NCBI GenBank assembly: GCA_040752395.1
Contig: JBFMHD010000152.1
Span: forward strand, 1 to 6,670
Length of the DNA stretch: 6,670 nucleotides
Direction: 5' to 3'
Origin: JBFMHD01 sp040752395 [NCBI: Candidatus Hydrogenedentota bacterium]
GTDB taxonomy: Bacteria; JBFMHD01
In this document: positions 1 through 6,178 of the stretch, piece after piece
How the letters are laid out: every line of letters starts with the position of its first letter
How positions within the stretch are numbered: position 1 is the first letter of the stretch
Notes under the pieces: model-generated
Databases searched by the model: none
Seen by the model: only the letters and a program-made list of their open reading frames with translations
What the model was told of the DNA's origin: nothing
Program-made: the position numbers and the translations under genes

Positions 1-16
1 TAGCAGTGATAAAACA

Positions 17-1510
17 ATGATGATAAAAGATTCAAAGATTGAAAGATTCAAAGATTACTTCCGAATTCCGAATTTTTTAAAGGAAGTTGGTTTTAGGCTA
101 CAGGCTACAGGCTACGGATTACAGCCAGCTGGAACCCGGAGCCTGAAGTCCGAAGTCCGAAGCCAACATATCATCTACTTTTTGCCTTTTGCTTCTTGCT
201 TCTTGCTTCTTGCTTCTTACTTCTTACTTCCTACTTCTTCTTATTGCCGCATCACCGATGATCTTCGGCTTGGTGCTTATCCAGCGAGTATGGGTGGTGC
301 ATTTGTTGCTATGAGTGAGGGGTATCATTCTCTTTACTGGAACCCTGCGGGTCTTTCTAAATTTCAAGGGTTGGATATCTCGGATCTTTTTATACCGCAG
401 CCGTACGGAGTCGATGATATCAACCAGAACTATCTCGCGGTCGCTTATGGTGACAGTATCCGTCGGTTCGGTGCTGGGCTGGCGATGCGGTATCTTGGGG
501 CTGATTTAGAATATGGTTCAGCAGGTGGTAGTATTATCAGTAGTGTTGATTATGATGAATTTGAATGGATTGTAGGTGGTGGTGTACGGGTTATGACAGA
601 CTGGTATGTCGGAATGAATTATAAACATTATTCTATAGAATCGAGTCTTCGCGGAACCGAGTTAAGTATTTCGGGTAATGCGATGGATATAGGTACAATT
701 TACTATGTAAGGCCACTTGATTTGAATTTAGGTGCGATGATAAGAAATTTTTCTTGTGATTTCGGGAAAGAAGATATTGATCCCACGTATCGAATTGGTT
801 TAAGCAAATCTTTTATTGATAATCATATCAGGTTTGCGATTGATGTATCTGAAGAAAACGACGCCGCTCTTAATGATGCTGATTTCAGGTTGCACGCAGG
901 CTGTGAGTTTTTACCTGTTAAAGAATTTGGTATAAGAATCGGGTATGACGACGAAGATATCACAGGTGGTTTTGGGGTCTATTTTGGTAGTGCGGGGCTG
1001 GAATACGCATACGTTGATAATGATAGACTCGAAGGAACTCATCAGGTCTCTTTATCCTACAGGTTTGGGAAACCTAAATCAGTCAAAGAATTAGAAAAAG
1101 AAGCTGAGAAACGAAAAGCTAAAATTGCTGAAAAAGAAGAAGAAAAACAGCCTGTTATGCAAAAAGTAAAAAAAGAGGAGGTTGTTCTGGCTAATGATTA
1201 TTCAATCTGGATTGAAAACTTTAGGGGGATTGATGTGCCGGATGAAGTAAAATGGCTTGAGATGGCTATAAAAGACATTATGATAAATTATTTCAAAAGA
1301 GAGACTGATCTCACTCTCGCCAACTCCCCCAATAAAGCATATTTTATTATATCTGGAACATATAAAAAAACCAATGATCAAATATCGATATATGCAAGGA
1401 TTACAGATAAATCAGAAAGAATAAAAATAGAGACTGTTCTTACATCCCAGCAAAAAATATTTAATGGTTGTGAACAATTAGCTGAAAAAATAATAAGAAG
1501 TATAAAATAA
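17..1510 (+). CDS. PorV/UPF0164-type outer-membrane beta-barrel protein with C-terminal TolB-N/FlgO-like domain
   Basis: The 497-residue product resembles PorV/PorQ (UPF0164) barrels. The family signature is at about residues 84-113: LGAYPASMGGAFVAMSEG followed by SLYWNPAGL. Alternating strands continue to a terminal aromatic strand (HQVSLSYRFG, 342-351). A charged Lys/Glu linker (~353-389) follows. A C-terminal domain (~393-497) has the TolB-N/FlgO-like pattern of an N-terminal strand, a helix, then ISGTYKKTNDQISIYARI and a last helix; it should face the periplasm. The only strongly hydrophobic segment is residues 52-73, the likely signal-peptide core. Residues ~5-76 are encoded by tandem 7-8 bp repeats, so the native start is uncertain. 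ATG at 17 or 20 has no visible Shine-Dalgarno, and the next in-frame ATG (290) would cut into the first strand. The barrel family is a confident call; the C-terminal domain rests on pattern only. Function is unknown; related barrels act in lipid or hydrophobic-compound transport or as secretion partners. Confidence 0.83.
   Translation: MMIKDSKIERFKDYFRIPNFLKEVGFRLQATGYGLQPAGTRSLKSEVRSQHIIYFLPFASCFLLLASYFLLPTSSYCRITDDLRLGAYPASMGGAFVAMSEGYHSLYWNPAGLSKFQGLDISDLFIPQPYGVDDINQNYLAVAYGDSIRRFGAGLAMRYLGADLEYGSAGGSIISSVDYDEFEWIVGGGVRVMTDWYVGMNYKHYSIESSLRGTELSISGNAMDIGTIYYVRPLDLNLGAMIRNFSCDFGKEDIDPTYRIGLSKSFIDNHIRFAIDVSEENDAALNDADFRLHAGCEFLPVKEFGIRIGYDDEDITGGFGVYFGSAGLEYAYVDNDRLEGTHQVSLSYRFGKPKSVKELEKEAEKRKAKIAEKEEEKQPVMQKVKKEEVVLANDYSIWIENFRGIDVPDEVKWLEMAIKDIMINYFKRETDLTLANSPNKAYFIISGTYKKTNDQISIYARITDKSERIKIETVLTSQQKIFNGCEQLAEKIIRSIK
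29..245. repeat. Repeat island 1: tandem 7-8 bp repeats inside the 5' end of the barrel gene
   Basis: Consecutive blocks of short tandem repeats are visible: GATTCAAA/GATTGAAA octads (29-56), CCGAATT twice (61-74), GGCTACA three times (96-116), AAGTCCG twice (146-159) and GCTTCTT grading into ACTTCTT (191-240). Positions 101-136 match 2874-2909 of island 2 at 33 of 36 bases. Island 1 also has a 21 bp insertion (145-165, three heptads) relative to island 2. CATATCATCT (167-176) recurs in island 3. Because 21 bp equals seven codons, the pyrimidine block encodes a seven-residue repeat (ASCFLLL, then ASYFLLP) that forms the hydrophobic segment of the predicted signal peptide. Confidence 0.9.
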
Positions 1511-1527
1511 TCATTTCCGCGGTATAA

Positions 1528-1620
1528 CTATATAAACAAAAATCTTACGGGAATAAGACGTTTTTTTATCGGGTCTAAAGCCAGGCCAAGTTCTTCCAGA
1601 ACAACCATTCCTAATAGAAG
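1528..1620 (-). pseudogene. 3' remnant of a clan-AA (retropepsin-like) aspartic protease gene
   Basis: Between the convergent ends of the barrel gene and larC, the minus strand has a frame ending at TAG 1530-1528. It encodes LLGMVVLEELGLALDP, then a Lys/Arg-rich turn, and ends in LIPVRFLFI. This matches the C-terminal signature I know from short bacterial clan-AA aspartic proteases (LLGxxxLExLGLxVDPxxxxLxP, then a hydrophobic tail). Those proteins are usually about 110-130 residues, with the catalytic DSG/DTG near the N-terminus. Here that part is absent. The frame stays open upstream only by running out of frame into the 3' end of larC (to about 1719), where the residues do not resemble the family. 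It looks like a fragment left by a rearrangement whose breakpoint is near the end of larC. The recognition rests on about 30 residues. Confidence 0.55.
1543..1567. terminator. Weak, possibly bidirectional hairpin terminator between convergent genes
   Basis: TCTTA (1543-1547) and TAAGA (1554-1558) form a 5 bp stem with loop CGGGAA. Seven T follow at 1561-1567 on the + strand and five T follow on the minus strand, so it could end both the barrel gene and larC transcripts. The flanking A and T tracts could extend the stem with a small bulge. The stem is short and AT-rich, and it lies inside the protease remnant, so it may be accidental. Confidence 0.3.
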
Positions 1621-1648
1621 ACTGAGGTGATACAGTAACCAGCGGTCG

Positions 1649-2824
1649 TTAATCTGGTATAGTGGTAAACTTATCATATAACTCATATAACGGGATATTG
1701 AGTTCTTTTGCTCTCTTTCTCATATCCTCATATTCAGGAAATTCTTTTGTAGCACCTGAAGGAAGAAGGACTCGCTTAAATTTTATATCCCCTATCTCTG
1801 TTTTTTTTGTTACGATCTCGCGCTGTAAACTTAGTTTTTGTACCGGGTAATATCTTACGCCTATGGTTGTAGTTACTGATAGAAGATATTCTATAAGGCC
1901 ATAAAGCTTCTCATCAGTTGAAAGGAGTGAGATTATAAAAGCGGGTCTTGATTTTTTCATCATTGTATTCGTAATGCAAACATCAAGGGCGCCTCTATTA
2001 AAAAGCCCCTCCATAATATCAGGTAAAAGCTGCGGATTCATATCATCAATATTTGTTTCAATAATAAACTGTGTTTGCTGGTTAATTATCTTATCATCAA
2101 TTATTCCCAGGGTAATCCTTAACACATTAGGAAACTCAAATTTTTTTGTACCAGCTCCATAACCAGTTGCTACAGGTATATAAAGAGGTGGCTGTTCATA
2201 GATATCTGTAATAGAAGCTACAATAGCGGCACCTGTTGGCGTTATGATCTCTTCAAAAATATTCTGATAAGATACTGGTTTTCCTTTAACGAGTTCTAAA
2301 ACTGCGGGTGTAGGAAGCGGTAGAATACCGTGGTCAGTCTTAACCATTCCGCCTGTCTCAAGATAAAAAGGTGTGCTATAAATTCTTTGTGGTTTAATTT
2401 TATGAATCGAGGCTGCAGCACAAACAATATCCACTATGGCGTCAACTGTTCCAACCTCATGAAAATCCGCTTTATTAAAAGGTATGTTATGTACCGATGA
2501 TTCGGCAATCGCAAAATTTTCAAATATTTTTATAGCAAGATTTTTTATAGGAGTATCTATCAAAGCATTATTAATTATCTTTTTTATATCATCAAAATTT
2601 CTGTGTATGTGTTCTTTTTTTTGGTTTTTAACATTGAATCTTAAGGCAGAGATACCATTATAAACAACATCTTCCAACTCAATAGAGACACTATTTAAGC
2701 CGAGTGATTTTACAATAGAATCAAGATAAGCTTTATCTTTATGCAGTCCAAATAGAGCAGCGTTTATCTTATCACCTGATACACCTGAAAACTGGTCAAT
2801 AAAAAGTATATTATAAGCGCTCAA
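1649..2824 (-). CDS. larC: LarC, nickel-pincer cofactor nickel chelatase (nickel insertion protein)
   Basis: LarC inserts nickel into the pyridinium bis-thiocarboxylic acid mononucleotide made by LarB and LarE, giving the cofactor of lactate racemase (LarA) and related enzymes. The 391-residue length is typical of single-frame LarC (DUF111). Visible signatures are ILFIDQFSGVSGD (6-18), FHEVGTVDAIVDIVCAA (121-137), TPTGAA (195-200), GYGAGTKKFEFPNVLR (221-236), ETNIDDMNPQ (256-265), MMKKSRPAFI (288-297) and PEYEDMRKRAKELNIPLYEL near the C-terminus. In Lactobacillus plantarum the gene is split and joined by a programmed frameshift; here it is continuous. The start is TTG at 2824-2822. An in-frame TAA lies just upstream and AGAGGAG precedes it. 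larA, larB and larE are not in the window. A TACAAT -10-like hexamer at 2854-2849 lacks a good -35. The gene lies 207 bp downstream of the subtilisin and may be co-transcribed with it. Confidence 0.95.
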   Translation of the reverse strand: MSAYNILFIDQFSGVSGDKINAALFGLHKDKAYLDSIVKSLGLNSVSIELEDVVYNGISALRFNVKNQKKEHIHRNFDDIKKIINNALIDTPIKNLAIKIFENFAIAESSVHNIPFNKADFHEVGTVDAIVDIVCAAASIHKIKPQRIYSTPFYLETGGMVKTDHGILPLPTPAVLELVKGKPVSYQNIFEEIITPTGAAIVASITDIYEQPPLYIPVATGYGAGTKKFEFPNVLRITLGIIDDKIINQQTQFIIETNIDDMNPQLLPDIMEGLFNRGALDVCITNTMMKKSRPAFIISLLSTDEKLYGLIEYLLSVTTTIGVRYYPVQKLSLQREIVTKKTEIGDIKFKRVLLPSGATKEFPEYEDMRKRAKELNIPLYELYDKFTTIPD

Positions 2825-2834
2825 CTGTTATATA

Positions 2835-2841
2835 CTCCTCT
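2835..2841 (-). promoter_or_regulatory. Shine-Dalgarno site of larC fixing the TTG start
   Basis: On the minus strand AGAGGAG lies 10 nt upstream of TTG (2824-2822). No ATG or GTG in frame fits the family N-terminus, and an in-frame stop directly upstream excludes a longer protein. The strong ribosome site therefore supports the non-ATG start. Confidence 0.7.
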
Positions 2842-2870
2842 GAAAAACATTGTAACTCTAATAATTCGGG

Positions 2871-3023
2871 GTACAGGCTACAGGCTACGGACTACAGCCG
2901 GCTGGAGCCTGGGACACGGAGCCCACATATCATTTACTTCTTGCTTCTTGCCTCGGCCGACTACAATGTGCTCCTACGAACATCTCTCTCACTTTTAGCT
3001 TTTAACTTTTTACTTTTTACTTG
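2871..3023. repeat. Repeat island 2 between the subtilisin and larC
   Basis: This 207 bp gap is mostly repeat. Its 2874-2909 segment matches 101-136 of island 1 at 33 of 36 bases. CGGAGCC (2917-2923) and CATATCATTT (2926-2935) are followed by a short TTCTTGC heptad run (to ~2951). The 11-mer GCTCCTACGAA (2970-2980) is shared with island 3. The right end (~2990-3022) is a degenerate ACTTTTT-type run. The island has the same chromosomal orientation as island 1, so the transcript of the flanking minus-strand genes carries the purine-rich strand. No coding sequence is recognised here. Confidence 0.85.
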
Positions 3024-3031
3024 TTATACAC

Positions 3032-4006
3032 CTATAACCGAGTGCTAACTCTAAGAGACTTAAATACCTCCTTTTTTAATATCGGGAGTCCTAAACCATA
3101 GACCCTGTCAGCACCTTTCTTCCCTATGTCAAGTGTTAGCCTCTTTAGATGTTCGTATGCTTCGTCAATGTTGGTGAGCGGTGTTTTACCACCGTAGATT
3201 TGATGTTTGGCTATGGCAAGACTAAGAACACCTGCTATATGCGGCGTGGCCATTGAGGTACCTGAAAATGAGGCATATCTATTTTCTGGTATAGTTGATA
3301 AAATTTCAAAACCAGGTGCTACAACCCCCATTTTTTTCATACCTTCTCCTGTGGTGCTAAATTCAGTTATTTTTTTATTTGAAGCGATAGCTCCAACAGC
3401 TATGCAGAGTTTCTCTTCAGCATAACGTGCAGGATATCCTAACTCGCTCCAGTTCCCCTGGTTCCCCACTGCACAGACTGTTATAACCCCATTTTTCTTT
3501 GCCTCTATCAGTGCCTGCTTTAAACTTAAAAAGGGTTCAGGAGACCCAAGCGACATTGAAATTACCTTAATGTCATATTTTTTAATGTTCTCTATTACCC
3601 AGTAAATCCCATTCACTATCCAACTTATATCGCCCTCCCCATAATCATTCATTACCTTTACTGGTATAATCTTTGTTTTTGGCGCAACACCAATGATGCC
3701 AAGCCCATTTTTATTAGCTGCTATGATACCTGTGACATGAGTACCATGTGACTGATGGTCATTTATATTATTTCTATTTTTTGAACTAAAATTTATGCCG
3801 ATGATTTTATTCTTTTTAAATATAAAAGATTCTTTTAAATCCTTATGATAAGGCGAGGTTCCTGTATCAAGAACCGCTACTTTCACTCCCTGCCCCTGGC
3901 AAAGTTTCCAGATATCAGGAGCTCCCAATAGTCTAACGCCCCAGTCAATGGTCTCGGAAACTTTTCTTTTTATGAAAATTTGTTTATATGGAATAAGTTT
4001 AAACAT
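3032..4006 (-). CDS. Intracellular-type subtilisin-like serine protease (peptidase S8A)
   Basis: The 324-residue S8 peptidase has a complete catalytic set: Asp47 in VAVLDTG, His87 in HGTHVTGIIAA, Ser251 in SFSGTSMATPHIAG, and the oxyanion Asn182 in CAVGNQG. There is no signal peptide and no room for the long propeptide of secreted subtilisins. The N-terminus instead carries LIPY (residues 4-7). This is the hallmark of intracellular subtilisins, where a short N-terminal extension blocks the active site until it is processed. The length also fits that group (about 320 residues). The likely role is regulated degradation of cytoplasmic proteins, though no substrate can be read from the sequence. 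ATG at 4006-4004 is preceded by a modest AGGA (4022-4019) about 12 nt away, which overlaps the small palindrome TTATCCTGGATAA (4016-4028). The gene starts 31 bp after glmS ends, so the two are probably co-transcribed. I see no terminator after its TAG. Confidence 0.95.
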   Translation of the reverse strand: MFKLIPYKQIFIKRKVSETIDWGVRLLGAPDIWKLCQGQGVKVAVLDTGTSPYHKDLKESFIFKKNKIIGINFSSKNRNNINDHQSHGTHVTGIIAANKNGLGIIGVAPKTKIIPVKVMNDYGEGDISWIVNGIYWVIENIKKYDIKVISMSLGSPEPFLSLKQALIEAKKNGVITVCAVGNQGNWSELGYPARYAEEKLCIAVGAIASNKKITEFSTTGEGMKKMGVVAPGFEILSTIPENRYASFSGTSMATPHIAGVLSLAIAKHQIYGGKTPLTNIDEAYEHLKRLTLDIGKKGADRVYGLGLPILKKEVFKSLRVSTRL

Positions 4007-4037
4007 AAATAAATTTTATCCTGGATAACATAAATCC

Positions 4038-5870
4038 CTATTCTACAGTAACGCTTTTTGCGAGGTTGCGGGGCTGGTCTACCGGACAGTTGCGTAAAAC
4101 TGCTGTGTAATATGCAAGAAGTTGTAACGGAATAACTGATAGTACAGGAATAAGCATAGGATGTATATCAGGGATATATATTACCTCTTCAGCTTTGCTC
4201 GATAGTTGAGTATCACCCTCTGTACCGATAGCTATAACTTTACCCTTTCTTGAAACTACCTCTTCTATATTCGACCATATTTTATCATAAACCGCATCTT
4301 TTGTAGCTATAATCACAACAGGCATATTTTCATCTATTAAAGCTATGGGTCCGTGTTTCATTTCAGCTGCTGGATAACCTTCAGCATGGATGTAAGATAT
4401 TTCTTTCATTTTAAGTGCGCCCTCTAAAGCTACTGGAAAATTTACTCCGCGACCAAGATATAGAAAGTTATTAGCATTTTTAAATTTGCAAGCGATGCGT
4501 TTTATCTCCTCGGCTTTATTAAGAATATCTTTAATTTTATCAGGTAATGATAGTAACGCGTTAATAATCTCTTTGCCCTGATTTATACTCATAACCCTTG
4601 CTCTTGCAAACATAAGTGTCATAACAGCGAGCGCGCAAATCTGGGAGGTAAACGCTTTGGTTGATGCAACACCTATCTCGGGCCCCGCGTGGATATAAAC
4701 GCCGCCATCAGACTCACGTGCTATAGTACTACCAACAACGTTACATATCCCGAGAACACGTGCACCTCTGGATTTAGCTTCACGTAATGCTGCTAAGGTA
4801 TCAGCTGTCTCGCCTGACTGACTTATGCAGAAAACAATGGTATCTTCAGGTATTAAAGGGTTTCTATATCTAAATTCAGATGCATACTCTACTTCAACAG
4901 GGATACGGGCGTATTCTTCAAGCATACATTCACCAACCATGGCTGCATGCCAGGATGTCCCACAAGCAACAAATATTATCCTCTTTATTTTATGTATAGC
5001 ATCTTTATCCATATTTAAACCATTTAGCCTGCCATCGCCCTCTTTTGGTTTTAACCTGCCTCTATAAGCATCCTGTATGGTTAATGGTTGTTCGAAGATC
5101 TCTTTTAACATAAAATGGTCATAACCACATTTTTCTATCTGTTCTATACTCCATGTTACTTCCTGCACTTCTTTTAATACTTCTTCTTTAAATAATGTGG
5201 TTATTCTGTAATCAGTTGGTGTAATAATAGCCATTTCTTTATCATCAAGATAGATGACCTGTTTAGTATGAGTTATGATGGAAACAACATCACTTGCAAT
5301 AAACATCTCCTTTTCACCGATACCTAAAATAAGCGGGCTGCCATTACGTACAGCTACTATTTTATTATTTTCTTTAATACTTAAGATTGCCAGTCCATAA
5401 GCGCCCTCAACCAGGGCAAGCGCCTTTGCCACGGCATCCTCGAGCACGCCATTATAATATTTTTCTATCAAATGAGCTATAACCTCAGTGTCGGTCTGAG
5501 ATTTAAATTTGTGTCCCTCTTTTTCAAGTATCTCTTTTAACGCACGATAATTCTCGATTATTCCGTTATGAACAACAAATATCTCATTCTTACAATCAGA
5601 ATGAGGATGCGCATTAATCTCTGTTGGTTCGCCGTGTGTCGCCCAACGCGTATGCGCGATACCACAGGTGTATTTGTTTTTTATTAATGGATGACATTTT
5701 TTTTCTAATTCTTTAACTTTGCCGGAAATTTTTACAGTCGTCTGATTATCCTTTTTATCAAGTACAGTCAGACCCGCAGAATCATAACCCCGGTACTCCA
5801 TCCTCTTTAAACCATCAATTAATATATCAATAACTAATTTGTTACCGATATAACCTATAATACCGCACAT
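4038..5870 (-). CDS. glmS: Glutamine--fructose-6-phosphate aminotransferase (isomerizing)
   Basis: GlmS (EC 2.6.1.16) converts fructose-6-phosphate and glutamine into glucosamine-6-phosphate and glutamate. This is the entry step to UDP-GlcNAc for peptidoglycan and lipopolysaccharide. The 610-residue protein is complete. The Ntn glutaminase domain (about 1-240) begins MCGIIGYIG, with Cys2 as nucleophile after Met removal. It contains TRWATHGEPTEINAHPH (74-90), HNGIIENY (101-108) and QTDTE (125-129). Two SIS sugar-isomerase domains follow, with CGTSWHA (303-309) and SQSGETADT (350-358) in the first, and GALKMKEISYIHAEGYPAAE (484-503) and KHGP (505-508) in the second. The C-terminus RNLAKSVTVE includes the sugar-binding Lys605. 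By alignment to Escherichia coli GlmS, Lys487, Glu490 and His506 correspond to its Lys485, Glu488 and His504. The start is forced by the catalytic Cys. Stop is TAG. I see no glmS ribozyme; the leader is repeat-island sequence. Confidence 0.99.
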   Translation of the reverse strand: MCGIIGYIGNKLVIDILIDGLKRMEYRGYDSAGLTVLDKKDNQTTVKISGKVKELEKKCHPLIKNKYTCGIAHTRWATHGEPTEINAHPHSDCKNEIFVVHNGIIENYRALKEILEKEGHKFKSQTDTEVIAHLIEKYYNGVLEDAVAKALALVEGAYGLAILSIKENNKIVAVRNGSPLILGIGEKEMFIASDVVSIITHTKQVIYLDDKEMAIITPTDYRITTLFKEEVLKEVQEVTWSIEQIEKCGYDHFMLKEIFEQPLTIQDAYRGRLKPKEGDGRLNGLNMDKDAIHKIKRIIFVACGTSWHAAMVGECMLEEYARIPVEVEYASEFRYRNPLIPEDTIVFCISQSGETADTLAALREAKSRGARVLGICNVVGSTIARESDGGVYIHAGPEIGVASTKAFTSQICALAVMTLMFARARVMSINQGKEIINALLSLPDKIKDILNKAEEIKRIACKFKNANNFLYLGRGVNFPVALEGALKMKEISYIHAEGYPAAEMKHGPIALIDENMPVVIIATKDAVYDKIWSNIEEVVSRKGKVIAIGTEGDTQLSSKAEEVIYIPDIHPMLIPVLSVIPLQLLAYYTAVLRNCPVDQPRNLAKSVTVE

Positions 5871-5876
5871 AGAACG

Positions 5877-5882
5877 CTCCTA
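5877..5882 (-). promoter_or_regulatory. Shine-Dalgarno site of glmS supplied by the repeat 11-mer
   Basis: On the minus strand TAGGAG sits 6 nt upstream of the glmS ATG, which is ideal spacing. It lies wholly inside TTCGTAGGAGC, the reverse complement of the 11-mer that also occurs at 2970-2980 in island 2, where no gene follows at that distance. Confidence 0.75.
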
Positions 5883-5945
5883 CGAAAAGTCTTGAGTCTT
5901 GAGTCGTCAGTCTTCTTTTGATTCTCGACTCTTTGACTTGTAGAC

Positions 5946-6040
5946 TTATCTTAGACTAACGACTGTTTTCATATCATCTCCTCTACGCTTTTCCGTCTCT
6001 TGCCTCTTACTTCTTTCGTTATCTTGCCTCTACATATCAT
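5946..6040 (-). other. Two overlapping mini-ORFs in the glmS leader (possible leader peptides)
   Basis: A 23-codon frame (6040-5969, rich in Lys, Arg and Glu) ends ATGATATGA. Its stop overlaps the ATG of an 8-codon frame, MKTVVSLR (5972-5946), in an ATGA junction. The second ATG has GGAG 5 nt upstream; the first has no well-spaced ribosome site. Both arise entirely from repeat modules, and purine-rich DNA has few stop codons, so chance is a strong alternative. Translation here could affect glmS leader folding, but nothing else supports that. Confidence 0.2.
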
Positions 6041-6058
6041 CTTCTACGAAGTAAAACT

Positions 6059-6087
6059 ATACTATAATATATTATACTAAACTTCAA
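6059..6087 (-). promoter_or_regulatory. Putative sigma-70-type promoter of glmS
   Basis: On the minus strand TTGAAG (6087-6082) is followed after 17 nt by TAGTAT (6064-6059). A perfect TATAAT (6076-6071) lies between them but has only a poor -35 partner. Initiation here would give a leader of roughly 180 nt consisting almost entirely of repeat island 3. Confidence 0.4.
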
Positions 6088-6178
6088 GAAAAAATTATCG
6101 TATTTGTAATGCCGTATTTTTTCACACGTTCTGAGGGAATACTTTTTTATGAATTTTTATCTTGTATTTTCTGCTTAA

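Larger units (their letters stand above)
5876..6052. repeat. Repeat island 3 filling the glmS leader
   Basis: The gap upstream of glmS is a patchwork of the same modules: the 11-mer GCTCCTACGAA (5876-5886, shared with 2970-2980), GTCTTGA heptads (5889-5905) with degenerate GACT-type units after them (to ~5965), CATATCATCT twice (5970-5979 and 6033-6042), TCTTGCCTCT twice (near 5998 and 6022) and CTTCTACGAAG (6041-6051). The glmS transcript would carry the purine-rich strand. Together with the promoter-like AT-rich stretch to its right, this accounts for most of the gene-free interval 5871-6178. The remainder (about 6088-6178) is AT-rich with nothing recognised. Confidence 0.8.

Noticed and set aside
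72-76. Lipoprotein signal at Cys77 of the barrel protein
   Set aside because: The residues before Cys77 (SSY) do not fit a lipobox, and a barrel protein would not need lipidation.
191-240. CRISPR array
   Set aside because: Units are 7 bp and contiguous with no unique spacers; these are tandem heptad repeats.
2849-2854. TACAAT as a dedicated larC promoter
   Set aside because: The -10-like hexamer has no acceptable -35 at 16-18 nt, so it was not listed as a promoter.
4016-4028. Palindrome TTATCCTGGATAA as an operator before the subtilisin gene
   Set aside because: A single 6 bp inverted repeat in a 31 bp intra-operon gap with no second copy or promoter; chance is sufficient.
4825-5067. 80-residue + frame inside glmS (and similar short + frames at 1662, 1974 and 3207)
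   Set aside because: These are antisense shadows of clearly conserved minus-strand genes and have no ribosome sites or family resemblance.
5871-6060. glmS ribozyme in the glmS leader
   Set aside because: The leader is explained by repeat modules; I could not find the ribozyme core or its pairing pattern next to the ribosome site.
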